Below are positions 47,330-56,287 of a stretch of 64,000 nt of DNA, in pieces. The notes below the pieces were generated by a model. It was not told where the DNA came from, searched no databases, and worked only from the letters and a program-made list of their open reading frames with translations. The position numbers and the translations under genes were made by a program. Position 1 is the stretch's first letter; each line of letters starts with the position of its first letter. This stretch comes from Thysanoteuthis rhombus (Eukaryota; Mollusca; Cephalopoda; Oegopsida; Thysanoteuthidae): positions 45,183,158 to 45,247,157 of the forward strand of contig OY735218.1 in NCBI GenBank assembly GCA_963457665.1, in the 5' to 3' direction.

Positions 47330-50300
47330 ATGGCTCTCTATTTAGCAAGTTTGAATGGTCGTGGTTGCCGGAATGAGTCGAGAAGAGCTAGACTCTGTCG
47401 TCTCCTCCGGCACCTCGACGTGAGTATTTGTTGTTTACAGGAGACTCATTTTATTTCGAGCGACAATGAGAGTGTGCTGTCTCGAGATTTCCGTCTCTTT
47501 TCAGCATATTTTGATTACCGCTCCAGAGGTGTCTCTTGGCTAATAAGCCATTCTTTGAATGCGGTGTGTTCCCTTGTGTATGCAGACCCGGCGGGCAGAT
47601 TGTGCGTCGTTGATGTTACCATAAGAGGGGAGGCTTTTCGTTTGATTGGGGTTTATGCGCCCAACGGCCAGGGTGAGCGAATCAACTTCTTTCGGCAGAT
47701 CGATCAGTTCGTAGTTCCGTCGAGACGGCTAGTGTTAGCGGGTGATTGGAATGCCGTCCTTGATCCCGATATAGACCGAGGGGTAAATAGGGGAACTAAC
47801 AACGGTGACGTGATTCCGTTTCGGGATTTGATCAACAGGCTTGACCTGGTGGATAAATTCCGAAACGAACACCCCCGCCAAGTAGTATGGACTTGGACTA
47901 ATAGTGGCGACCCGAGTTCGGTGCAACGTTCCAGTTACATCGATCGGGTCTTAGCTAGAAGAGTCGACCATAAGTTTTTGGAATGTCCAAGTTTCCATAG
48001 CGTCCCCTTTTCGGACCATAGATTAGTAAGGGCCCGAATGAATTTAGGTATAGCTAAGCCCTTCAAGTCTGGTTACTGGAAATTCAACACATCCCTCGTG
48101 GATATGGAGGATTTTCGGGACCAGCTAACATCACTAATCCAGCGGGAACTGACGGGGGCTATCCTGGGTAATAAATTCTGGGGGAACCTCAAAAATAAAA
48201 TTAGGTCTTTTGCTGCCGATTACAGTAGGCGACTCAACCTAGTGAGACTAGCGGCACAAAAGGCAGTAGAAGATCGGATCGAGAGGGCGGTGGAGGGAGG
48301 GGACTCTAGCCAGGTTAAGATAGCTAAGGCAGAGTTGGCCTCCTTGCATGCCAAGAAGGATCAAGCTCTAGTAGTTAGAGCTAGATTAAAAAGAATGTCC
48401 CCCGAGGCAACGAATATGGCCGATGAGCTGAGGCTAGAAGAAATTAGGAGTGCGTCTAGTCGGTATATCTCCAGCGTCACATCGCCGGACGGACGTCTTG
48501 TGACCACAAACGAAGGTATCTGTGAGGTGTTTCGTGCCAATTTTCAGGAACTATTCACCAGGGAAGCTAGACTGAATTCGGCTCAGTTCGACGCCTATTT
48601 AGCTGACTTCCCTCGCCTTGAGGCGACTGAAGCAGCTGGGTGCGAGGGGCCCATAACAGAGGATGAAATCCGGGAAGCGTTAAAGAGCATCGAGAAGGAG
48701 AAGACACCGGGGATCGATGGTTTACCTTACGAAGTGTATTTGAGGCTGTCGCCCATTTTTGTTCACTTGCTGGCTTTGATCTTTAACCACTGGTTAAAGC
48801 AGGGGAGAATCCCCAGCCGCTTTACCAGAGGGGTAGTGAAATTGCTATGCAAGGACAAAGATGGAGGGGACGGGGTAGATAACTTCAGGCCCATAACTCT
48901 GCTCAATACAGAGTTGAAGATTTTGGCCAAGGTCCTCGCCAACCGACTGCAGACTGTGCTGGAGAGTCTGATTGGCCCCGAGCAGACTTGCTCTGTAAAG
49001 GGTCGGACTATCCAAGACAATCTGCACACGGTGCGCACGATCATTGAGAAAGTCGACAATGGAGCCGCGCTGATCAAGTTAGATCAGTCCAAAGCATTCG
49101 ATAGGGTCGACCATCGTTTTCTCGAGTCCGTCTTATCCGCGTCTGGCTTCGGTGAGATCTTTCGCTCCTGGATTCGTCTCTTGTATGCATCCCCCAGCTC
49201 GGTGGTGGAAGTGAATGGAGTGAGGTCGAAAGCCTTTCAGTTGTCCAGATCAGTTCGTCAAGGTTGTCCACTTTCGCCGATGCTGTACATTCTTGCGCTG
49301 GAACCTTTCCTGCGCAAAGTAAAGGCGAATCCGGTCCTGCGCGGGCTAACCTTGCCTGGTGGTCACACGCCAGTCAAGTATACCGCCTACGTTGATGACA
49401 TAACTTTGCTTGTAACGAGCAGTGCCGAGATCAAGGAAATCAGCGTAGAGATCCAAAGGTATGAGACGGTGACAGGGGCCAAAGCCAACTGCGGCAAGTC
49501 TGAGGGCTTGTTGCTGGACTCGTGGAGAGGGCGCTCTCTCCCTGGTCCCTTTGCCTGGACGGAAGGGCCGTGCAAGATACTCGGCGTCTGGTTCGGTCCC
49601 GACCTCCAGTTGGAGAAAAATTGGTCGGGTGTACTGGAAAAGGTAGAGAAAGCAGTTGATCTGTGGACTCGGAGGAAGCTCTCCTTCAAGGGTAGGGCCG
49701 AGGTGTGCGTCTCTCACATCTACCCCCTTATCCTTTACCGACTTTCAGTGCTCCCTCTTCCGTGTACCGACCAACAAAAGTTGGAAGGTGCCATGTTTCG
49801 ACTCCTATGGGGTCACAGGCACCCCATGGTATCTCGCAAGATCTGTCAGCTCCAACCTGCGGAAGGCGGCCTAGGAATGCCGAACATCAAAGCTCGGCAA
49901 CATAGCCTACGCTTGACTTTCTTAGGTCGGATGTGTACGCAAGAAGAGCAGAACGGCGAATTCTGGAAAGAAGACGCCAGGAAGGCTTTCCCAGCCTTAA
50001 GAAACGTGCATTCCGACGACGGGGGTGAGGCCCGCCGTAGACCCCGGGCGGAATGCTCTTTCTATCGAGAATGCCGACACGCTCTCCGAGTTTTTTCTCG
50101 GGTGAAGCTATGCCTCAACGACACCCGGTCGTTGTCGAGGAGGGCATTATATCGGGTAATAGTGAGGGGGTCCGTTCGAGACGAAATGATCGAGGGGCTC
50201 GGTTTAACGAAGGCGGAGAGTCGCTCAATCTGGCCTTGGACGCCCGGACTGAGGTGCCTCAATAACAACGAGGCGTCCCTCACCTGGCTAGTTATACGGA

Positions 50301-50779
50301 ATGCTCTCTGGGTCGGCAAACGGCTTTTTGCAGCGGGTCTGGTAGTTTCACCAGAGTGCATGCGCTGTGGTGGAATGGAGGAGTCTATTGAGCACGCCTT
50401 CTTCCACTGCAGCGTGGTGCAGCCGCTGTGCAAGCTGGTTGAAGGCCACATGGTTCGCATCGTCGGGGCACGGTTTTTTGCCTTGGATGCCAGTGTTGTC
50501 TGCAGCAATGTGTTCCCATCGTTGGAGAAGGACGCACATATAGTGCTAATGTGCTTACTTGGCGTGATGCGAATGGTGATTTGGACGACGCGTCAGAAGG
50601 GGTTCCACGAAGGAGAGCGTTTCACTCCCGAACAACTGATTGCGTTCTTTGGGCACCAGCTCAAAGTCAAAATCAGGGTCGAGAGGGGGAGGCTCCCTTG
50701 GTCGGAATTCAACGGAAGGTGGGTGAGAGTTGCCCGACTGTGTCGAGTGAAAGGTGCTGAATTAGAGTGGTTTTTTTGA
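47330..50779 (+). CDS. LINE ORF2: APE endonuclease, reverse transcriptase, CCHC, U8 (1149 aa)
   Basis: Full length and open, with the endonuclease, YVDD and C-terminal CCHC as in U2. Private changes are AQKAVEDRI, AEIKEISVE and VKLCLNDTRS. RT markers are KSIEKEK/CKDKDGG (as in U4, U5, U7) and the C-terminus is the common type. Confidence 0.92.
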   Translation: MALYLASLNGRGCRNESRRARLCRLLRHLDVSICCLQETHFISSDNESVLSRDFRLFSAYFDYRSRGVSWLISHSLNAVCSLVYADPAGRLCVVDVTIRGEAFRLIGVYAPNGQGERINFFRQIDQFVVPSRRLVLAGDWNAVLDPDIDRGVNRGTNNGDVIPFRDLINRLDLVDKFRNEHPRQVVWTWTNSGDPSSVQRSSYIDRVLARRVDHKFLECPSFHSVPFSDHRLVRARMNLGIAKPFKSGYWKFNTSLVDMEDFRDQLTSLIQRELTGAILGNKFWGNLKNKIRSFAADYSRRLNLVRLAAQKAVEDRIERAVEGGDSSQVKIAKAELASLHAKKDQALVVRARLKRMSPEATNMADELRLEEIRSASSRYISSVTSPDGRLVTTNEGICEVFRANFQELFTREARLNSAQFDAYLADFPRLEATEAAGCEGPITEDEIREALKSIEKEKTPGIDGLPYEVYLRLSPIFVHLLALIFNHWLKQGRIPSRFTRGVVKLLCKDKDGGDGVDNFRPITLLNTELKILAKVLANRLQTVLESLIGPEQTCSVKGRTIQDNLHTVRTIIEKVDNGAALIKLDQSKAFDRVDHRFLESVLSASGFGEIFRSWIRLLYASPSSVVEVNGVRSKAFQLSRSVRQGCPLSPMLYILALEPFLRKVKANPVLRGLTLPGGHTPVKYTAYVDDITLLVTSSAEIKEISVEIQRYETVTGAKANCGKSEGLLLDSWRGRSLPGPFAWTEGPCKILGVWFGPDLQLEKNWSGVLEKVEKAVDLWTRRKLSFKGRAEVCVSHIYPLILYRLSVLPLPCTDQQKLEGAMFRLLWGHRHPMVSRKICQLQPAEGGLGMPNIKARQHSLRLTFLGRMCTQEEQNGEFWKEDARKAFPALRNVHSDDGGEARRRPRAECSFYRECRHALRVFSRVKLCLNDTRSLSRRALYRVIVRGSVRDEMIEGLGLTKAESRSIWPWTPGLRCLNNNEASLTWLVIRNALWVGKRLFAAGLVVSPECMRCGGMEESIEHAFFHCSVVQPLCKLVEGHMVRIVGARFFALDASVVCSNVFPSLEKDAHIVLMCLLGVMRMVIWTTRQKGFHEGERFTPEQLIAFFGHQLKVKIRVERGRLPWSEFNGRWVRVARLCRVKGAELEWFF

Positions 50780-51429
50780 AATCTATTGGTTAATTAAGGA
50801 TTTTGCAGTCCTGACACGAACGTGCTAACCCAGCCCAGGTTAGGATAGATTAGATTTTCCTTTTCTGTTAGCCAACAGTTTCTTAGCTAGGGAGAGAATG
50901 ATCATCAGCCCCCCTTTTTTTTCTGTCCTCTACTTTTTTCGATTCCCATCCCCTCCCCCTCTAGATGACAGAAGGTAAAGTTTTCCAGAGGATGTTTGAG
51001 AGATTTTTTTTTGTCTTGACATCCATCTTTTCGTCTGGTTAACTTACTGTTCTGCCACGTTAGGTCTTTTGTGGGGGGTCACATACTAATTTCGATTTCG
51101 TTTTTTTTTTCTGTAAATATATATCAGTCATTGGGGTTCATTTTTATTTGTAAATATTCATCATAATTTTATTCCCCCCCCACACACAAAATTGTAAATA
51201 GGGGTCTAGAGTAGTTTTTACATCATAGAGAGAATCTGATTTTATGGTAAATGCAGTATGAAAGAGACCAGGAAAAATGTGTTGTTTTGGTAAATGGATG
51301 TATATAGTGTGATTGGGTCAGTGCATGAGACTAGCTAAGATAAGATTAGGAATAGAGTTGACCAGTCCTTATACCCCACTCCCCCCTTCGACTTCATGTC
51401 ATATTTCTCTCTTTCAGAGAATAAATAAT
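50780..51429 (+). other. U8 3' UTR
   Basis: About 650 bp without a gene. It has the shortest T-run of the array (about 51004-51013), a C8 run followed by an ACACACA tract near 51174-51187, and AATAAA at 51420-51425, four bases before the element end. A polyadenylation signal so close to the end suggests that the transcript end and the integrated end nearly coincide. Confidence 0.7.
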
Positions 51430-51444
51430 CACAGATTGCGAGAC
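51430..51444 (+). repeat. 15-bp direct repeat, copy 1, at the array border (possible target site)
   Basis: CACAGATTGCGAGAC directly follows the last unit. Unit junctions inside the array read CACAGATCGCTCGAC, which matches at 12 of 15 positions. An identical copy lies at 52163-52177. It could be the chosen target sequence of the LINE or a target-site duplication. Confidence 0.6.
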
Positions 51445-51563
51445 AGAGGGTAGAAGCAGCATATTAATCTTTCGGCAAAGAGGTACATTTCTTTCCTTGA
51501 ATGATTTCTGGTGATTGACTTTGAAAACTAACTCAGACTAAACTCTTATATGTATATTGTCTC

Positions 51564-51588
51564 AATAATAATAATAATAATAATAACA
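51564..51588. repeat. (AAT)n microsatellite, left of the second LINE
   Basis: About eight AAT units followed by AT-rich sequence. A second (AAT)n lies just after the second LINE at 56261-56287. The pair could be the two halves of one microsatellite split by insertion. Confidence 0.85.
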
Positions 51589-51673
51589 ATAATTTTAATA
51601 ATTTTAATTATAATTATAAGTGGTAGTTGTAACATTTGGACCGCAGGCCACTACCCTGAATGAGCCCTGTGAT

Positions 51674-51800
51674 GATTTTCGAAGGTTCAAAAGATATTTT
51701 ACTTTAGGCTTTAAGTGACTATTCTTGATATTTTGATTTTTGAAGGTTCAAAAGATATGTTACTTTAGGCTTTAAGAATGATTATTCTTGACATATTGAT
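51674..51800. repeat. 61-bp tandem duplication (two copies)
   Basis: Copy 1 is at about 51674-51734 and copy 2 at 51735-51800. Both contain GAAGGTTCAAAAGATAT and ACTTTAGGCTTTAAG. Copy 2 has a few changes and small insertions. Confidence 0.8.
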
Positions 51801-51892
51801 ATTTCTACTTCTGAGATGGTTTTCCTTGCGATTCCGATAAGTTTTCACCTGGATGAATTGCCCACTGCCAGATTCTGCCTAATGAAAAAGAC

Positions 51893-51919
51893 AAAAAAAA
51901 AAAAAAAAAAAAAAAAAAA
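51893..51919. repeat. A27 homopolymer
   Basis: A run of 27 A, preceded by GAAAAAGAC. It could be the tail of a short 3'-end retroinsert on the + strand ending at 51919, but no element body is recognised. Confidence 0.8.
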
Positions 51920-52162
51920 GTTGAGAGAGTGGTCTGTTGTTTCTTGGAGCTGCACGTGGGTAAGTGGAATTAAATTTATAATTTATAATTTAAAATTAAT
52001 AACTCTCCACCCCCCCCCACCGAGATAAGAGGTGTCTTATGGGAAAGTAATGCCTAGCTACCCCTCCCCCGAGTATGAATGAATGGAGTCTGTCCACCAC
52101 TGACCGTTAGGACCCCTCAGTAGATATAAGCTAGCAGGGGGAAATCCACCGTGGGGGAAGAA

Positions 52163-52177
52163 CACAGATTGCGAGAC
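52163..52177 (+). repeat. 15-bp direct repeat, copy 2
   Basis: A second exact CACAGATTGCGAGAC, 733 bp after the first. The bases on either side differ from copy 1, so only the 15-mer is shared. Confidence 0.75.
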
Positions 52178-52410
52178 TTATACTAAGTCAAGACTTAGAA
52201 GATTTAAGGGAGACGTATGATCCCCAAGGTTGTTAATTTCACGCAGACGAAGCTTAGTGCTAATTTTTAGGCCTGAATTTAGGAGGGGATGGTCATACCA
52301 CCAAATAGATATATCTGTGCAGCAGAATGGCCTATCCACGTAAGGTCGTACCATGGGTTGTAAGAACTGGTGGAACTCTGAGAATGCCACTGAACTCATT
52401 GCCCTCAACG

Positions 52411-52538
52411 AACCCACCAAGGTCTGGTGCTACCTTAAAAGAACCAAAAAGAGCTGGTGGGGCTCTTCGGTTATTTCTGAACCACATCGGTCTTAACCAA
52501 CCCACCAAGGTCTGGCGCTACCTCAAAGAACCAAAAAA
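52411..52538 (+). repeat. Direct repeat upstream of the R4/Dong-like ORF (period 88 bp)
   Basis: Two copies of about 40 bp, at about 52411-52450 and 52499-52538, share AACCCACCAAGGTCTGG and a following CTACCT...AAAGAACCAAAAA segment. They lie just before the start codon at 52547. A short + frame (52327-52635) runs through them and shows the repeat as two similar peptides, but I do not consider it a gene. Confidence 0.75.
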
Positions 52539-52546
52539 CCCCTATC

Positions 52547-55500
52547 ATGACAGTACAACCAAACCATTTTACCGCAAAAAACGGGGCACAAATTCAAGAT
52601 TTGTGTGTCGTAACCGGCAGGTGTTCCCTTGTTAGCCACCAGGAGGGACCCGGTCGTCATCCTGTGACTGCTGGCCAAAACTCCGGCTCGTGTACCCTTA
52701 ATGGCCTTCAGGAGGGACACAGTCGTCACATAGCTACTGTTGGCCAAGACTCATATACCTCTAACGACACCCAGGGAAGGCGCGGTCCTCTCGGAGTGAC
52801 TGCTATAAAAAACAAGAGAAAGAGATGGACAAGGGAGGAGAATAGGCTAGTTATGTATTGTTACTTTAAAAGCAAGCCTTCAGTGCGATCTTATAGGGAG
52901 CGTATGCTCCAAATATGGAGGGAAAAATCTGATGTGGAAGTATCGAACCAACGCCTTGCTGACCAAGTAAAGCAAATTCAAAAGAAGAAATGGCTGTCTG
53001 AGACTGAACTACTAGAGATTCGCATTAATGTAGAGAGAGGTTCAGGTGACACATCTGAAGAATGCCCCCCCAGCACAATTAGTACCAATAACAAAACTAG
53101 AATAACTCCCCATGAGACCCCCACAGTAAGCTATGTATCAGAGGGTGACGACGAGGCACCAACGGAAGAAGAGAACACCAAAATACAAGCTTTGAAAGAG
53201 ATCATGCGAGGAGAGAAAACAACACTCCCCTCCCTAAGAGACAAAGACAGAAAGAAAGTCGGAGAAGTGACCGAGCAGGTCAACTGCCTCTTACAGCACA
53301 TAGAAACAAACACCCTCCTAGAACTTAACAACCTAATTTACGCAGGGGCGAAAATGGTAGCACAAAGCTTTACAACACAAGATAGGAGCCCGAGCAATAA
53401 TAGGGAAGGGAAACCCAACTGGGAGAGAAGGTTACAAAGGCAGATCTCCCAACTACAGAGAGATGAAGTACTGCTTAGAAATACACCACACACAGACAGA
53501 CCACGAGTAAGACTTTATAACAAATACAAGGTAACGCAAAAAGGCATCGCCACTGTAGTCGAAGAGTTACACCAGAAAAGACTAGCCAAAGAGGCAAGAC
53601 TAAAAAGATACAGACTAAGAACGGCCCAATACACACAAAACCGCACATTCCAAAACAATGAGAAAAAGTTTTATCGAGATTTAAATGGGGAAAGAAGGCA
53701 GGACATGAAACCAGATGCCACAGAGGCCAAGAACTATTGGGAAAGCATATGGGGGCACCCAAAAAGACATAACGTAACACCGCAATGGTTAGGAAACATG
53801 AGAAAAGAACTAGGAGATATAGACAAGGGAGAACCAATAGTACTGAATGAAACCACATTGAAACATACTCTTAGGAAAGTAGCCAACTGGAAAGCACCGG
53901 GTCCCGACGGGATCCATGGGTATTGGTTCAAAAAATTTACCACGTTACACGGCAGACTCACTCACCTACTCCAAAATTGTCTGAATGAAGGCAAAGCACC
54001 AGAATGGATGACTAAAGGCAGAACCACCCTCATCCAAAAAGACCCGGGAAAGGGGAACATAGCAAGCAACTATAGACCAATCACTTGCCTACCACTTATG
54101 TGGAAAATCCTGACCGGGCAAATAGCAGAGAGAATATACATGTCAATGGATAGAAGGGGGCTACTACCAGAAGAACAGAAAGGATGTAGGATAGGAACCA
54201 AAGGGGCAAACGATTTACTCTACATAGACCAGATGATCTTAAAAGAAGTAAGGAAAAGGAGAAAGAATATCGCAATGGGATGGATAGATTACAGAAAGGC
54301 ATACGATATGATCCCACATAGCTGGATACTCGAATGCCTTAGAATGTTCAAAATTAGCGAACCGGTGGTTAAATTCATTGGTAATTCAATGGAAGACTGG
54401 AAAGTAGATTTGACAGCTGCAGGGGACAAACTAGCCGAGGTAGGGATAAAAAGGGGGATCTTCCAAGGGGACTCGTTGTCCCCACTGTTATTTGTTCTAA
54501 CAATGATACCGCTTAACAGAATCCTGAAAAACAGCAAAGGATACCACTTCTCTAAAACAAAAGGAAAGGTCAACCACTTAATGTACATGGACGATATTAA
54601 ATTGTTCGCGAAAAACAGGGGAGAGCTTGAGACTCTGTTCAACGAAGTAAGGGAATATAGTGAGGACATAGGAATGGAGTTTGGGATAGAAAAATGCGCA
54701 ATAATGGTGATGCATAAAGGAAGGCTTTCAATGACTGAGGGAATTGAACTTCCGGACAACAACAAGATTAGGGCATTGACTGCACAAGACCGATACAAGT
54801 ACCTAGGTGTCCTTGAATGTGACACGATAAAACGGGAAGAGATGAAGGAGAAAATTAAGAGGGAATACCTTAGAAGGATAAGGAAAATATTAGAAACCAA
54901 ATTAAATAGCAGAAATCTAATAAAAGGAATGAACACCTGGGCTGTGTCAGTAGTTAGGTATACAGGACCATTCTTAGGATGGACAAAGGAAGAGCTCCAA
55001 TCAATGGATAGGCGAACAAGGAAACTTATGACGATGCATAAAGCATTACACCCTAGGGATGATACAGATAGACTATACGTTAAGAGAAAAGAAGGTGGTA
55101 GGGGGCTCATCAGCATAGAAGATTGTGTCCAGAGAGCTAGAGTAGTCCTAGATAAATATGTGCAAACAAATAGTGAAGAAATCATAAAGAGCGCGAGGGA
55201 TAGTGCAACAAACAAAGTAGAAAGCAATGGAACGGTACAGCAAACTAGAAAAGAAAAGTGGGAAGGGAAAAAATTGTACGGCGAGTTTAAAAGACAGATA
55301 AAAGATATAGCAGACGAGAAGTCATGGACGTGGTTACGAAAGGGAAACCTTAAGAGAGAAACAGAATCGCTCATCATGGCAGCCCAAAACAAAAGCATAA
55401 GGACAAACTACATAAAAGCTAAAATCGACAGAACACAGGCAAACAGCAAATGCCGCATGTGCGGTGAAAGAGATGAGACAGTAAACCACATAACTAGTGA

Positions 55501-56017
55501 ATGTAGTCAACTCGCCCAGAAGGAGTATAAGCATAGACACGATAGAGTAGCAACGATGATACACTGGGAACTAAGTAAACAAATGGGATTCAACCATGGG
55601 GAAAAGTGGTATCAGCACAAGCCAGAGGCAGTTTTGGAGAATGACAACCACAAACTACTGTGGGATTTTGACATCCAAACTGACCACCTCATCCAGGCAA
55701 GAAGGCCGGACTTAGTAATAGTAGACAAAAAAAAGAAGGCCTGCCAAATAGTAGACGTGGCTGTGCCAGCAGACCATAGAGTAAAAAAGAAGGAGGGTGA
55801 AAAAAGGGAAAAATACCAGGACCTAGCAAGGGAGTTAAAGAAAATGTGGAACATGAAAACTAGGGTAGTACCAGTCATAGTGGGAGCACTAGGAACTGTC
55901 CCCAGAACGCTGAGGGAGAGACTGGAGGAGATCGGGATTAGGGGGAGGATAGAGACCGTACAGACCACAGCACTACTGGGAACTGCACGGGTACTGAGGA
56001 AGGTGCTAGAGATATAA
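52547..56017 (+). CDS. R4/Dong-type LINE polyprotein: Myb-like, RT, CCHC, restriction-like endonuclease (1156 aa)
   Basis: The start is the first ATG after an in-frame TGA at 52478. Residues about 25-85 form two or three degenerate 21-23-residue repeats (QEGPGRHPVTAG / QEGHSRHIATVG / QGRRGPLGVTA). Residues about 88-130 (KRKRWTREENRLVMYCY) look Myb/SANT-like, as in N-terminal DNA-binding regions of RLE-type LINEs. RT: WKAPGPDGIHG near 449, DYRKAYDMIPHSW, GDSLSPLLF and YMDD at 680-683. A zinc motif C969-X2-C972-X8-H981-X4-C986 is followed by RPD (D1055) and D1070, the PD-X14-D pattern of the restriction-like endonuclease. There is no APE domain at the N-terminus. The zinc-then-PD...D order places it with R2/R4/Dong-type elements; the R4/Dong choice also rests on the AAT flanks. 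Confidence 0.85.
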   Translation: MTVQPNHFTAKNGAQIQDLCVVTGRCSLVSHQEGPGRHPVTAGQNSGSCTLNGLQEGHSRHIATVGQDSYTSNDTQGRRGPLGVTAIKNKRKRWTREENRLVMYCYFKSKPSVRSYRERMLQIWREKSDVEVSNQRLADQVKQIQKKKWLSETELLEIRINVERGSGDTSEECPPSTISTNNKTRITPHETPTVSYVSEGDDEAPTEEENTKIQALKEIMRGEKTTLPSLRDKDRKKVGEVTEQVNCLLQHIETNTLLELNNLIYAGAKMVAQSFTTQDRSPSNNREGKPNWERRLQRQISQLQRDEVLLRNTPHTDRPRVRLYNKYKVTQKGIATVVEELHQKRLAKEARLKRYRLRTAQYTQNRTFQNNEKKFYRDLNGERRQDMKPDATEAKNYWESIWGHPKRHNVTPQWLGNMRKELGDIDKGEPIVLNETTLKHTLRKVANWKAPGPDGIHGYWFKKFTTLHGRLTHLLQNCLNEGKAPEWMTKGRTTLIQKDPGKGNIASNYRPITCLPLMWKILTGQIAERIYMSMDRRGLLPEEQKGCRIGTKGANDLLYIDQMILKEVRKRRKNIAMGWIDYRKAYDMIPHSWILECLRMFKISEPVVKFIGNSMEDWKVDLTAAGDKLAEVGIKRGIFQGDSLSPLLFVLTMIPLNRILKNSKGYHFSKTKGKVNHLMYMDDIKLFAKNRGELETLFNEVREYSEDIGMEFGIEKCAIMVMHKGRLSMTEGIELPDNNKIRALTAQDRYKYLGVLECDTIKREEMKEKIKREYLRRIRKILETKLNSRNLIKGMNTWAVSVVRYTGPFLGWTKEELQSMDRRTRKLMTMHKALHPRDDTDRLYVKRKEGGRGLISIEDCVQRARVVLDKYVQTNSEEIIKSARDSATNKVESNGTVQQTRKEKWEGKKLYGEFKRQIKDIADEKSWTWLRKGNLKRETESLIMAAQNKSIRTNYIKAKIDRTQANSKCRMCGERDETVNHITSECSQLAQKEYKHRHDRVATMIHWELSKQMGFNHGEKWYQHKPEAVLENDNHKLLWDFDIQTDHLIQARRPDLVIVDKKKKACQIVDVAVPADHRVKKKEGEKREKYQDLARELKKMWNMKTRVVPVIVGALGTVPRTLRERLEEIGIRGRIETVQTTALLGTARVLRKVLEI

Positions 56018-56260
56018 GTACTGCAACGAATTGTAACTCTGTCATGATATGCGAAAGAGGGAGGAGACGGTAGCTGAAGACCTGAGGAGACTTATTGTCA
56101 CTCAGCCCTCAGCGATAACCACTGGGCAACCGGTGTGAAACTGTAAATCGCAGAATTACTGCGACCTGCTAGTACTAGGAGAGGAGGGCTGGAGACTTGA
56201 GGAGACTTGCTGTCACTCAAACTCCAGCGGTTACCACCAGGCAACTGGTGTGAGATTCCT
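56018..56260 (+). other. 3' UTR of the R4/Dong-like LINE, with an internal imperfect repeat
   Basis: Two related segments, at about 56050-56140 and 56170-56253, share GAGGAGACTT.TGTCACTCA, a CCAGCGGTTACCAC-like part and GGCAAC.GGTGTGA. Such a duplicated 3' end could be the part bound by the RT, but that is inference. No AATAAA is seen near the end. Confidence 0.65.
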
Positions 56261-56287
56261 AATAATAATAATAATAATAATAATAAT
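56261..56287. repeat. (AAT)9 microsatellite between two LINEs
   Basis: Lies exactly between the 3' end of the R4/Dong-like element (+) and the 3' end of an RTE-like fragment (-). It could be the RTE tail, the Dong target, or both. Confidence 0.9.

Larger units (their letters stand above)
44873..51429 (+). mobile_element. Tx1/L1-group LINE, array unit U8 (last unit), both ORFs open
   Basis: Complete 6557-bp unit and the right end of the array. The 3' UTR ends ...AATAAATAAT at 51429 and is followed by CACAGATTGCGAGAC and unrelated sequence, so this is the true 3' border of the element in the chromosome. There is no poly(A) tail. Confidence 0.88.
51445..52162. other. Spacer between the array and the second LINE; may include its 5' UTR
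   Basis: No gene. It holds an (AAT)n run, a 61-bp tandem duplication, an A27 run (51893-51919) and a C-rich stretch near 52009-52020. It is flanked by the 15-bp direct repeat, so it could be a 718-bp insertion. Alternatively its right part, from the (AAT)n onward, is the 5' UTR of the R4/Dong-like LINE. Confidence 0.5.
51589..56260 (+). mobile_element. R4/Dong-type LINE, apparently full length
   Basis: A single-ORF non-LTR element with a restriction-like endonuclease, set between two (AAT)n runs. Dong of Bombyx is known to insert into TAA repeats, so these runs are a natural pair of borders. The 3' border at 56260 is well supported by the microsatellite. The 5' border is uncertain: it may be as early as 51589, or nearer 51920 or 52160. 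The ORF is open, so the copy may be young. Confidence 0.65.

Noticed and set aside
1-51429. CRISPR or satellite interpretation of the regular repeat.
   Set aside because: The 6.6-kb repeat encodes two retrotransposon ORFs in each unit and no spacer-repeat pattern exists.
52327-52635. Short + frame (102 aa) just before the R4/Dong-like ORF, as a possible separate ORF1.
   Set aside because: It overlaps the main ORF, consists largely of the 88-bp-period repeat and has no nucleic-acid-binding motif.
53475-55398. Long minus-strand open frames opposite the R4/Dong-like ORF (127 aa and 369 aa).
   Set aside because: They are shadows of an A-rich coding strand; composition is Leu/Ser/Phe-rich and no motif is present, while the + strand has all RT and endonuclease boxes.
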